A stretch of 11,543 nt of DNA from Methanosarcinaceae archaeon (GTDB lineage Archaea > Halobacteriota > Methanosarcinia > Methanosarcinales > Methanosarcinaceae): assembly GCA_017613335.1 (NCBI GenBank), contig JAGAEB010000112.1:1-11543 (forward strand), given 5' to 3'. A program made the translations under genes and the position numbers. The first letter of the stretch is position 1. Every line of letters starts with the position of its first letter. The notes beneath the pieces were generated by a model. It did not search any database. It saw only the letters and a program-made list of their open reading frames with translations, and was not told the DNA's origin. Positions 1 to 6,349 of the stretch are shown here, one piece after another.

Positions 1-1
1 C

Positions 2-1360
2 GCTGTTTCTATTTCCCTGCTCATGGTTTCTGTATTGATTCAGAACAAGTGGCGCATTGAGGCGTTGTGGCATCCGCGGCCGGGGCAGCTTGTCCGGCAG
101 TTCATGGATGTGGCGGCGGATGACAGCGAATTTTCCGTCTGCCTGCATGCGCCGTCTTCTGCGGCTGATATCCATGTTTTTGCGGTCAACGACGGCCGCA
201 ATGAGCTGGCGGTCGTCCCGGGCGACGGGTGCCTGCGGGCGATCTATGATCCGGCGTCTTTTCCGTTGATCGATTCGTCTGCGTTTGCGGGTGTTTATGA
301 AAAGCACGGGATCCCGCCGGGTGTCCGGCTGAGGCATCTGAAGCTGGAGCTGACGTATGAAGATCCGGACCGGTCTTTTGTCAGGCGGCGGCAGCTGTCT
401 CTTGCGGGGCGTATTCTTCACAGGCCGACGTATGAGTACCGGTTTTTCGTGAAAGGGCCTTCGGCGTCTGAGTTTTATGTGACGGCGCCGCGGGGGTGGG
501 CTCTCTCGCCGGCGCTTTTCCCGCATTCGAAGATTTCCGGGAAATTTGAAGAAGGATCGGCGACGACGGCTGTCATCGGACATCTGCGGCAGGGATCTGA
601 GTCCGGATCTGAATCGGGATCGGCATCCGGATCTGAATCGGGACCGGAACAGGATCAGTCTTCCGTCAATCCGTTCGACGGCTTTTCCGCATTCCTCTGC
701 GATCCCGGACCGCTTCCCGTCAAGCCTGCGTTTGTTGATTACCCTGATGAAAAAAAGAGGTATCTGTATCGTTTCGATGAAAAGATCCACGGCGTTTTCC
801 GGGAGGCGTACGATCTCCGCCATGAAGATTACGGCATCGTTGTCGATTATTCGATCAAACCGTCGAATCTGGCAACGATCTCGGCCGTTTTTCAGGGTAT
901 CATTCTTCTCTGCGGTCTGGTCTTCATTGTTGTCCAGGCGGATATTTTCAGCTGCATTCCGGAACATATCCTCCTGCCGACCATTTTTTCCGGGATTCCG
1001 GGCGATGCGGTCTCTACGGAACTATTCACACCGTCTGCGACGTCTTCGAATTCTCAGAACAACACGCTGACGTGGCCGATGCTGACGACGATCGCGACGT
1101 GGATCACTTTCACGGAGATCAACATCCGGCAGGAACGCCAAGGATTTTTCTTCCCGTGGCGGAAGGGTTTTAAGTATCTGCTGCTGTCGGTCTCGTCCAT
1201 TGAGATCATTCTGCTCGCGTCTCTTTTCCTCAACATCCGGGGCAATCTCATTTCCGCGGCGATGTTCATGATCCTGATCGGGATCTTCGTTGCCCTCTGG
1301 GGATATTGCGTGTTTTATTCAAGGACCGGCGGAATAAAAGAGAAAATTGTCCGGAAATGA
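2..1360 (+). CDS. Membrane protein of unknown function, probably 5'-partial
   Basis: I do not recognise this family. The first ATG is at 23, but the frame is open to the window edge, and the codons before that ATG read A-V-S-I-S-L-L. With the following M-V-S-V-L-I they form a continuous hydrophobic stretch, like half of a membrane helix. No Shine-Dalgarno sits before 23, so the real start is probably left of the window. Counting from ATG 23, residues about 15-190 are a polar, probably beta-rich domain. Residues about 192-215 are a Gly-Ser-Glu repeat (GSESG type). A second polar segment ends near 280. Four hydrophobic helices follow at about 282-306, 349-367, 383-404 and 408-432, and the chain ends in a basic tail (KEKIVRK). 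The layout suggests one N-terminal helix, an external domain and a C-terminal four-helix bundle. The gene converges on the methyltransferase gene. Coding is certain; function is unknown. Confidence 0.75.
   Translation, partial: AVSISLLMVSVLIQNKWRIEALWHPRPGQLVRQFMDVAADDSEFSVCLHAPSSAADIHVFAVNDGRNELAVVPGDGCLRAIYDPASFPLIDSSAFAGVYEKHGIPPGVRLRHLKLELTYEDPDRSFVRRRQLSLAGRILHRPTYEYRFFVKGPSASEFYVTAPRGWALSPALFPHSKISGKFEEGSATTAVIGHLRQGSESGSESGSASGSESGPEQDQSSVNPFDGFSAFLCDPGPLPVKPAFVDYPDEKKRYLYRFDEKIHGVFREAYDLRHEDYGIVVDYSIKPSNLATISAVFQGIILLCGLVFIVVQADIFSCIPEHILLPTIFSGIPGDAVSTELFTPSATSSNSQNNTLTWPMLTTIATWITFTEINIRQERQGFFFPWRKGFKYLLLSVSSIEIILLASLFLNIRGNLISAAMFMILIGIFVALWGYCVFYSRTGGIKEKIVRK
593..646 (+). repeat. 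In-frame GGATCTGA(A/G)TC microrepeat coding a Gly-Ser-Glu linker
   Basis: Imperfect 12-bp units of the type GGATCTGAATCG recur about four times within the first gene. They encode GSES/GSAS units between two folded parts of the protein. This looks like a flexible linker grown by in-frame repeat slippage. Confidence 0.6.
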
Positions 1361-1389
1361 GCGGCCGGTCCGGCATGAGAGCCTTTATG

Positions 1390-1545
1390 CAGGCGTGCGA
1401 CAGGCGGCGGATTCAACACGTCAAAAGTAACAGCATGATAACGGACTCGCGTACAGGCGTATGACAGACGGCGGATTCAACACGTCAAAAGTTAACCGCA
1501 TGATAATGAGCTCGCACACAGGCATGCGACAGGCGGCGGCAGCGA
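1390..1545. repeat. Three degenerate ~64-bp tandem units in a convergent spacer
   Basis: Unit 1 is 1390-1453 (64 bp) and unit 2 is 1454-1518 (65 bp). Unit 3 begins at 1519 and is cut short near 1545. Units 1 and 2 share the exact core GGATTCAACACGTCAAAAGT and the flank GCATGATAA, with scattered substitutions elsewhere. All three units start with CAGGC(G/A)T. There is no conserved-repeat/variable-spacer pattern, so this is not a CRISPR array. It fills most of the 209-bp spacer between two converging genes, and I see no other gene or clear terminator there. Confidence 0.75.
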
Positions 1546-1569
1546 CTTTTCGGATCATTTCCGCCGCCT

Positions 1570-2196
1570 TCACTTCTTTTCCAGAATGACGTTCACCCAT
1601 TTTTCTTCTTCTCTTCCGGGTCTGACGTCTGACGACACCCAAAGTTCTCTGATCCTGAAGACGTCTGTTTTTTCCGTGAAATCTTTCAATGAGTCTTCCG
1701 TCATATCTGTGAACTGCCGGCCGTTTCTGATGCCTTCGAAAGTTCCGTGTTTAAATGACGTGTACATGACGCCGCCTTCTTTCAGGGCGCGCGCCGTTTT
1801 TAAAAATACGTCTGCGAGATCTTTTCTGTTCAGATGAAGGATTGAGGCGCATGCCCAGACGCCGTCATATTTCTCGATCTCATCAAGATCCTGAAAGAGA
1901 AGGCATCTGACAGGAAAACCGGTATATGCGGCGGCAATGTCGCACATTTCCGGCGATCCGTCAACATCATCTACAGAAAAACCGAGATCGCGGAAACGCT
2001 TAGAATCACGGCCGGATCCGCAGCCGAAATCAAGAATGAGGCTGCCGGGCGGCAGAAAATTCAGGAAACGACGCTGCGTCTCACTGAAATCAACATCGCT
2101 TGTTGATGCAGCGAACGATGATGCATTTTTTTGGTAATACCGGAGCGTTTCGGCTGTTTCATCGGACAATTTTTCAGATTCCGCCAAATCGATCAT
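1570..2196 (-). CDS. Class I SAM-dependent methyltransferase
   Basis: This is a cytoplasmic 208-residue Rossmann-fold methyltransferase. SAM-binding motif I is LDFGCGSGRD at residues 55-64, with the post-I acidic region DDVDGSPE at about 76-83 and a motif-IV-like segment WACASILHL at about 114-122. The GGVMYTSFKHG strand follows at 141-151. The tail (FTDMTEDSL, then SSDVRPGREEEKW) fits a widely distributed small methyltransferase subfamily that also begins YYxKNAxxF, here at residues 20-28. Its substrate is not known to me. The ATG at 2196 is preceded on the minus strand by GAGATGAG, a weak, closely spaced Shine-Dalgarno. The gene is divergent from the nickel locus and convergent with the first gene, so neither neighbour suggests a shared pathway. 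Such genes often sit in accessory regions. The enzyme class is secure; the substrate is open. Confidence 0.9.
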   Translation of the reverse strand: MIDLAESEKLSDETAETLRYYQKNASSFAASTSDVDFSETQRRFLNFLPPGSLILDFGCGSGRDSKRFRDLGFSVDDVDGSPEMCDIAAAYTGFPVRCLLFQDLDEIEKYDGVWACASILHLNRKDLADVFLKTARALKEGGVMYTSFKHGTFEGIRNGRQFTDMTEDSLKDFTEKTDVFRIRELWVSSDVRPGREEEKWVNVILEKK

Positions 2197-2216
2197 CTCA
2201 TCTCAGAATGTTTCTT

Positions 2217-2291
2217 TCAGGATGTTATCTTTTTCAGTCATCCGGTTTTCTTAGTCAGGATGTATCTTTTTCAGTCATCCGGTTTTCTTAG
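2217..2291. repeat. 37/38-bp tandem duplication upstream of the methyltransferase
   Basis: Copy 1 is 2217-2254 and copy 2 is 2255-2291. They are identical except for a one-base indel (GATGTTATC against GATGTATC). A third copy starts at 2292 (TCAGGATCT) and breaks off. On the minus strand the repeat lies between the methyltransferase start and an AT-rich element near 2306-2316 that could be its TATA box, so the repeat would be part of that gene's 5' leader. Confidence 0.8.
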
Positions 2292-2316
2292 TCAGGATCT
2301 CCTGCCTTAATTATTT

Positions 2317-2352
2317 GTCTCTGTCCGAAGGCAGATGCCCTGAGACAGAGAC
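2317..2352. other. Inverted repeat, 9-bp perfect stem, in a divergent spacer
   Basis: GTCTCTGTC at 2317-2325 pairs perfectly with GACAGAGAC at 2344-2352. The 18-nt loop can form a small inner GGC/GCC pairing. No T-tract follows, so it is not an obvious terminator. It sits between the methyltransferase and nikK promoters. It could be a regulator site, a structured RNA element or a relic. The rest of the spacer to about 2515 shows only pyrimidine-rich sequence and a 13-bp direct repeat (TATCCTTCCGGCG at 2424 and 2446). Confidence 0.5.
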
Positions 2353-2512
2353 CTGAAGACTGTTTCTCTGACGGGAAATCCATTCTGAATATTGTTTTCT
2401 TATCTCTTCATTCCGGTTTTCCTTATCCTTCCGGCGGTTTTCCCGTATCCTTCCGGCGTTTTTTCTGTTTTTGTGTTCTCTCGGTGCTGTTTTCGTTCTT
2501 CCGTAATCTCAA

Positions 2513-2553
2513 TCGAAAATTTTAAATAACACATTTGCACTTCTTCTGAATGT
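2513..2553 (+). promoter_or_regulatory. Archaeal promoter of the nickel uptake locus
   Basis: TTTAAATA at 2521-2528 is a perfect match to the methanogen TATA consensus TTTA(T/A)ATA. It is preceded by an A-rich, BRE-like stretch (CGAAAATT). Transcription would start about 25 bases downstream, near 2550-2555, leaving a leader of about 90 nt before the nikK ATG at 2642. A weaker second AT-rich box near 2586-2595 would give a leader of about 27 nt. Confidence 0.6.
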
Positions 2554-2608
2554 TACAAATTTGTAATTATGTAATACTTTATGTGGTTTTAATTTACAAA
2601 TGTATTAC
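2550..2608. promoter_or_regulatory. Candidate NikR-type operator with nested palindromes
   Basis: Three overlapping symmetric elements lie over the predicted transcription start. ATGTTAC (2550-2556), 14 bases, then GTAATAC (2571-2577) resembles the GTGTTAC-N13/14-GTAACAC NikR consensus that I recall for some prokaryotes. TTACAAATTTGTAA (2553-2566) is a perfect 14-bp palindrome. GTAATAC (2571-2577) and GTATTAC (2602-2608) form a wider inverted repeat. The position, just downstream of a TATA box and before a nickel-uptake gene, suits a repressor. The factor is inferred, not shown. Confidence 0.45.
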
Positions 2609-2641
2609 TAATATCGATACCGAATATTTCTGTTGATCCCT

Positions 2642-3661
2642 ATGTCACTCAAACCGTACCTCTCACTCTGCCTTTTTGCAGCAGTCTTACTGACACTGGC
2701 GGCTTTGCCTGCGGGAGCTCACTCCGTCGTCATTTTCCCGGGTTCTTCTCTGGAAAGTGCCATTGCCGCCCAGCATGATGATTTCCTTTTCGATGTCGGC
2801 GAGACCGGACAGTTCGTTGTCCTCGGCGGCCATCACTTTGAATATGACTGGTTCAATATCGACAGTCAGCTCGATGTCAAAATGCAGAAACCTGACGGCT
2901 CTGTCGTTTCCCTGGCATCAAGGAACGCCTCTTCTCCTTATACGCACCCGATCAGCAAAGAAAAGTCAACTCTGACTTACCAGGTCTGCTCTGCCACATT
3001 CGATCAGGCAGGCATCTACACGATCTACACCACATATGTCGAAGAAAACGGCGATACCGACAGCCCGAAACTGATGGTCTACGTCGGCTCAGATGATACC
3101 TGGACCGGCTGGAATAATGTTATCGGACTGCCTGCAGAAATTATTCCGTATACCAGAACGATGAATCTGCGCGCCGGCGATGTCCTGAATGCGAAATTCA
3201 TTGCAGGAGGATCGCCTGTTCCGGAATATACGATGATTTTTTCAGAACCGTCCCGCACGGAAGCTCAGGCTCTGGCGAGTTTCGATGAGATCATGAAAGA
3301 ATTCCCGACAACCGATGAAAGCATTTATCTCATTTACTCAAAAGCAACCTCAACAAATGCAAACGGTGAATACTTCACCACTTTAGACGAACCCGGACTT
3401 TGGGTATCCGTTGCCAGATACACAAATGAAAACGGACATAAGGACGCAACGACCCTGATCGTTCCGGTCATGGGCACATACGACACGTTCGGTCCGTCCT
3501 ATGACCCTCTCGGTCCGTCTTCCGGCACGGAAACGTCTTCCGGATCTGATAACAGCAGCAATGCAAATGATAAACAGTCAACACCCGGATTTACAGCTCT
3601 TGCCGTCCTCGGATCGATCGGTCTTGCAGGATTTATCGGAACCCGCTTCGGCCGCAATTAA
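2642..3661 (+). CDS. nikK: NikK-like secreted component of nickel uptake (DUF4198-like), PGF-CTERM-like anchor
   Basis: This is a 339-residue extracytoplasmic protein. I chose the ATG at 2642 over an in-frame TTG at 2633, because the ATG gives a standard signal peptide (residues 1-26, ending PAGA) followed directly by His27. The mature domain carries GHHFE at 63-67, in the segment GHHFEYDWFNIDSQ, which fits DUF4198/NikK proteins found beside NikMQO nickel transporters. A Ser/Asn/Gly/Thr-rich linker follows (about 285-313). The end is PGF at 315-317, a hydrophobic helix and a basic tail, the layout of PGF-CTERM archaeosortase substrates anchored in the envelope. The protein probably captures nickel or passes it to the membrane module encoded downstream. 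A perfect TATA box and a palindromic operator precede it, and a strong hairpin follows it. Family assignment comes from motif memory plus context. No clear Shine-Dalgarno is seen. Confidence 0.75.
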   Translation: MSLKPYLSLCLFAAVLLTLAALPAGAHSVVIFPGSSLESAIAAQHDDFLFDVGETGQFVVLGGHHFEYDWFNIDSQLDVKMQKPDGSVVSLASRNASSPYTHPISKEKSTLTYQVCSATFDQAGIYTIYTTYVEENGDTDSPKLMVYVGSDDTWTGWNNVIGLPAEIIPYTRTMNLRAGDVLNAKFIAGGSPVPEYTMIFSEPSRTEAQALASFDEIMKEFPTTDESIYLIYSKATSTNANGEYFTTLDEPGLWVSVARYTNENGHKDATTLIVPVMGTYDTFGPSYDPLGPSSGTETSSGSDNSSNANDKQSTPGFTALAVLGSIGLAGFIGTRFGRN

Positions 3662-3707
3662 TCTTCTGTTGCTCACCTGATATTCTGAAACCCGATACCT
3701 CCTTCAT

Positions 3708-3756
3708 AAAACGGGCCGGCCGGCAGAAATATGTTTTCTGCTGACGGGTCCGTTTT
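3708..3756 (+). terminator. Long hairpin followed by T-rich sequence, between nikK and nikL
   Basis: AAAACGGGCC (3708-3717) pairs with GGTCCGTTTT (3747-3756) with one G-U pair. Inside, GCAGAAA (3723-3729) pairs with TTTCTGC (3735-3741) across a 5-nt loop, and the two stems are separated by a 5+5 internal loop. The descending arm ends in TTTT, with another TTTTT just after. It resembles an intrinsic terminator or attenuator, and could also be an RNA-processing or stabilising structure that sets nikK output above the downstream genes. Confidence 0.6.
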
Positions 3757-3824
3757 GTGTTTTTCTGAACGACTCTGCTGACTGTCTTCCTGATGCATCA
3801 CCGTTTCAAAGGATCTGATCCTCT

Positions 3825-4778
3825 ATGAATTATAATCCGAAATGTCTTATTCAGAAAAACTGTAATCCGGAAGGGCATCTTCCGGTCTCCCGTCTGCTGA
3901 AAGTGAACGTGAGCATCGTTTTTTTCCTTTTTCTTTTTATATGGTCTGTCCTGATCATCCCGGCCGCCGCTCACGGAACTTATATGAGTTCTTCTCTCGG
4001 CGGGATAGACGTCAAAGCCTGGTACACAGGCGGCGAACCGATGGCTGACACGCCTTATGAAGTTTATACGATCAGATATGATGACAACGGCAACGAGATC
4101 GCCGAACTTTATCTGACCGGAACGACCGATCAGGACGGACATTTTTCATTCCGCCCCAAAGACGGCGTTTCGATCTACCGCGCCAAAGTAACGGCCGGCG
4201 AGCATGTCGCCGCAAAGATCATCGATCTTTCTTCAGCAGGCGGCCAATCAGAAGAAACGTACGAACCCTCTTTACTGACGATCATCGGCGGACTCGGATG
4301 GATCGCAGGTATTTTCGGCCTCCTCATGTTCGTTCTTTCAGGAAAACAGAAACCGTCCTCATCAGACCGAGCGTATTTTCATGAAAAGTCTGATCCCGCA
4401 TCAATCCGCCTCCTCCGGGACGGTTGTTCATCGGCTGGAGCCGACGCTCAAAATGGTGTCTTTCTTCCTTCTCATCATTTCCGTGTCGATCGTTCCGTCT
4501 CCGGCCGATGCCGTACCGGTGATCATTTTCGGAATGCTCCTTATATGCGCCGCCCGTTTCTCACTGACAAAGACTGCCAAAACACTGGCAGGACCGATGT
4601 TCCTTATCCTCGTCATGGCCGTCTTCCTGCTGTTTTCGGGAAGCGGCGATCCGATCCTGACGATCGGTTTCCTGAAAGTGACCGGATCGTCTCTTTCATT
4701 CAGTCTGCTCATCTTTTTAAGATCGGCAGCCTGTCTGATCCTGTCTTATGTCTTCTTCGGCACGACGCCGTTCAATGA
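3825..4778 (+). CDS. nikL: NikL-like nickel transport membrane protein, reading frame overrunning cbiQ
   Basis: The recognisable protein is residues 1 to about 180. A long polar N-terminus leads to a signal or membrane helix (about 27-48, ending PAAA) followed by His50. A small external beta domain of carboxypeptidase-regulatory type (about 55-145) holds a TDQDGHFSF segment at 101-109, and a C-terminal helix spans about 150-172. This helix-domain-helix layout and the position beside nikK, cbiQ, cbiO and cbiM match NikL, an accessory component of nickel ECF transporters. The ATG at 3825 has a good Shine-Dalgarno, GGATCTGATC, ending 4 bases upstream. The frame does not stop after the last helix. 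From residue 186 it runs out of frame over cbiQ, giving a 132-residue Arg/Ser-rich tail with no family features. A one-base change near 4340-4380 would instead end it at TGA 4382-4384, an ATGA overlap with cbiQ. I read the true protein as about 185 residues. Confidence 0.7.
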   Translation: MNYNPKCLIQKNCNPEGHLPVSRLLKVNVSIVFFLFLFIWSVLIIPAAAHGTYMSSSLGGIDVKAWYTGGEPMADTPYEVYTIRYDDNGNEIAELYLTGTTDQDGHFSFRPKDGVSIYRAKVTAGEHVAAKIIDLSSAGGQSEETYEPSLLTIIGGLGWIAGIFGLLMFVLSGKQKPSSSDRAYFHEKSDPASIRLLRDGCSSAGADAQNGVFLPSHHFRVDRSVSGRCRTGDHFRNAPYMRRPFLTDKDCQNTGRTDVPYPRHGRLPAVFGKRRSDPDDRFPESDRIVSFIQSAHLFKIGSLSDPVLCLLRHDAVQ

Positions 4779-5247
4779 AGTCATCCGGTCTTTATACAGA
4801 CTGAAAATGCCGGAGATCCTCGTCCAGATCCTGATGATCAGCTATCAGTATATTTTCGTCTTTGAACGCGAACTCTCGGCGCTTTTCATCAATGCTTCCG
4901 CCAAAGGGTTTCATTTCCGTCTGGACAGACAGACGCTCAGGACCGTTTCTCTGACGGGGAACATGATCGGCATGCTCCTGATAAGAAGTTTTGAAAGAGC
5001 CGGCCGTGTTTATTACGCGATGATCTCAAAAGGGTACTCCGGAAAAGCGCCGCTGATGACCGGTCACCGGAAAAGCGGCTTTTCAGATATCCTGTTCCTG
5101 ATATTCTGTCTTTCTCTTTCGGTTTTCATCCATCTGCCTCTCCGGCATTTTCCGGAATTCTCTTTCCGATCATGCGCCGCACGGGTTTTCCTCTCAATCA
5201 GTCTCACAGTGATGTATTATGAACAACGATCCCGACGAATCCTCTGA
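4381..5247 (+). CDS. cbiQ: CbiQ/NikQ transmembrane (T) component of the nickel ECF transporter
   Basis: This 288-residue membrane protein is the scaffold that links the substrate-binding S component to the ATPase. The N-terminal HRLEPTLKM (17-25) corresponds to the conserved cytoplasmic segment before helix 1. Hydrophobic helices lie at about 26-38, 42-58, 68-86, 103-127 and 237-252. The two coupling-helix motifs of the family (A-x-x-x-R-G type) appear as NASAKGF at 171-177 and YAMISKGYSG at 212-221, each with Lys in place of the usual Arg. The ATG at 4381 lacks a Shine-Dalgarno, which fits translational coupling to nikL, as an ATGA overlap would provide. The gene overlaps cbiO by 29 bases at its end. 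Metal specificity is inferred from the nikK/nikL neighbours and from the lack of a cbiN gene. Confidence 0.9.
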   Translation: MKSLIPHQSASSGTVVHRLEPTLKMVSFFLLIISVSIVPSPADAVPVIIFGMLLICAARFSLTKTAKTLAGPMFLILVMAVFLLFSGSGDPILTIGFLKVTGSSLSFSLLIFLRSAACLILSYVFFGTTPFNEVIRSLYRLKMPEILVQILMISYQYIFVFERELSALFINASAKGFHFRLDRQTLRTVSLTGNMIGMLLIRSFERAGRVYYAMISKGYSGKAPLMTGHRKSGFSDILFLIFCLSLSVFIHLPLRHFPEFSFRSCAARVFLSISLTVMYYEQRSRRIL

Positions 5248-6202
5248 AACGTTTGCCCTTTCGATCTCCGGATTATCTTATACTTATCCCGGCAGTCATG
5301 AAAAAATCCTTGATGATGTTTCCCTTGAGATCCGCGCCGGCGAAAAGATCGCTGTCGTCGGTGCAAACGGCGCCGGCAAAACGACTCTTTTCCTTCATCT
5401 GAACGGGATCATCCGGAGCATGCCCGGGGCGATCCGTCTTTTCGGTACCGACATCTGCGATACGGATCAGAAAACGCGCATTTCGTCGATCGGTATCGTT
5501 TTTGCGGATCCTGACGATCAGCTGTTTATGCCGACGGTCTATGATGATGTCGCTTTCGGTCCGTCCAATATGGGACTTTCTGCGCAGGAAGTCCGGGAAA
5601 GAGTTGAGGAAGCGCTTGAAATGACCGGCATATCCGGGCTTTCCGGAGATGTTTCCCATCATCTCAGCACGGGTCAGAAGAAAATGGTCGCTCTGGCCGC
5701 CGTTCTGTCGATGAAACCTCGGATCCTTGTCCTGGATGAGCCGACGGCAAACATCGACCAGAACGGCAAAAAAGAAATCATCCGGATCATCGATCAGCTT
5801 CACGATGCCGGAACGACGACGATCATCGCCACGCACGATATGGATCTCCTCTCAAAAATGGCTGACCGTGTCTATGTCCTGAACAAAACGATCGTCTGCG
5901 AAGGATCGCCGGAAGAGATCTTCGCCGATCCCGTCGTTTTGGCTGAAAACGGTCTGGAAGCCCCTGATATCTACAGGTTTTTCCGCATGCTGTCCTGTCC
6001 TTTATTCGACAGCCTTTCCCCGCCGCTCTGTCTTGATGATGCGGCCGACATACTGATGAAAACCGCTGATAAAAGAGACTGCTCCTGCTGTCTTCATGCC
6101 CGGAAGCCTTCCGGCGGATCTGACAGCGAAACGTCCGGCAGCATCCGCCCTGACGATCAACGATGCGGCAGATCTTTCCGCCTTCATGGGGCGGCGCTGT
6201 GA
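5219..6202 (+). CDS. cbiO: CbiO/NikO ATP-binding protein of the nickel ECF transporter, C-terminus probably frameshifted
   Basis: This cytoplasmic ABC ATPase powers metal uptake through CbiQ and CbiM. It shows Walker A GANGAGKTT (48-56), the Q-loop at Q101 in FADPDDQLF, signature LSTGQ (149-153), Walker B ILVLDEP (169-175) with catalytic E174, and H-loop H206 in ATHD. The family-like region runs to about residue 285. Residues 286-327 turn abruptly Cys-, Arg- and Ser-rich and do not look like family sequence. In the +1 frame, after an AAAA run at 6071-6074, a better-looking tail continues to a TGA at 6216-6218. It includes INDAADLSAFMGRRCD, which echoes LDDAADILMKTADKRD at 272-287 of the main frame. 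A one-base indel is likely. The start ATG at 5219 overlaps the end of cbiQ, with a weak GTGATG before it. The transporter role is secure; the last 40 residues are doubtful. Confidence 0.9.
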   Translation: MNNDPDESSETFALSISGLSYTYPGSHEKILDDVSLEIRAGEKIAVVGANGAGKTTLFLHLNGIIRSMPGAIRLFGTDICDTDQKTRISSIGIVFADPDDQLFMPTVYDDVAFGPSNMGLSAQEVRERVEEALEMTGISGLSGDVSHHLSTGQKKMVALAAVLSMKPRILVLDEPTANIDQNGKKEIIRIIDQLHDAGTTTIIATHDMDLLSKMADRVYVLNKTIVCEGSPEEIFADPVVLAENGLEAPDIYRFFRMLSCPLFDSLSPPLCLDDAADILMKTADKRDCSCCLHARKPSGGSDSETSGSIRPDDQRCGRSFRLHGAAL

Positions 6203-6215
6203 TTTGTTTTATTTA

Positions 6216-6338
6216 TGATCATCTCTCAGTTTATTTTGTTCAATCCGCTCTGATCTGATCATCTCTCAGCTTACTTTCGTTCAATCCGCTCTGATCTGAT
6301 CTTCATTTATACGGTTTCATGATCTCAATCCGCTGTCC
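6216..6338. repeat. ~40-bp tandem repeat between cbiO and cbiM
   Basis: Copy 1 (6216-6255) and copy 2 (6256-6296) share TGATCATCTCTCAG and TTCAATCCGCTCTGATC, with a few substitutions and one indel between them. A third, badly degenerate copy covers 6297-6338 and keeps TGATC at the start and TCAATCCGCT at the end. It fills the 147-bp spacer before cbiM and ends right before that gene's Shine-Dalgarno. I see no convincing TATA box inside it. Confidence 0.8.
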
Positions 6339-6349
6339 AAGGTGACGAT

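Noticed and set aside
1390..1545. CRISPR array or leader
   Set aside because: The region between the conserved cores is also conserved, so the units are whole tandem copies.
2633..2641. TTG start for nikK
   Set aside because: The ATG nine bases later gives a normal signal peptide and no Shine-Dalgarno favours the TTG.
4321..5247. Natural NikL-CbiQ fusion produced by a one-base deletion
   Set aside because: The cbiQ frame is open upstream of 4381, so a fusion is possible on paper. However, separate proteins with an ATGA overlap are the simpler family layout.
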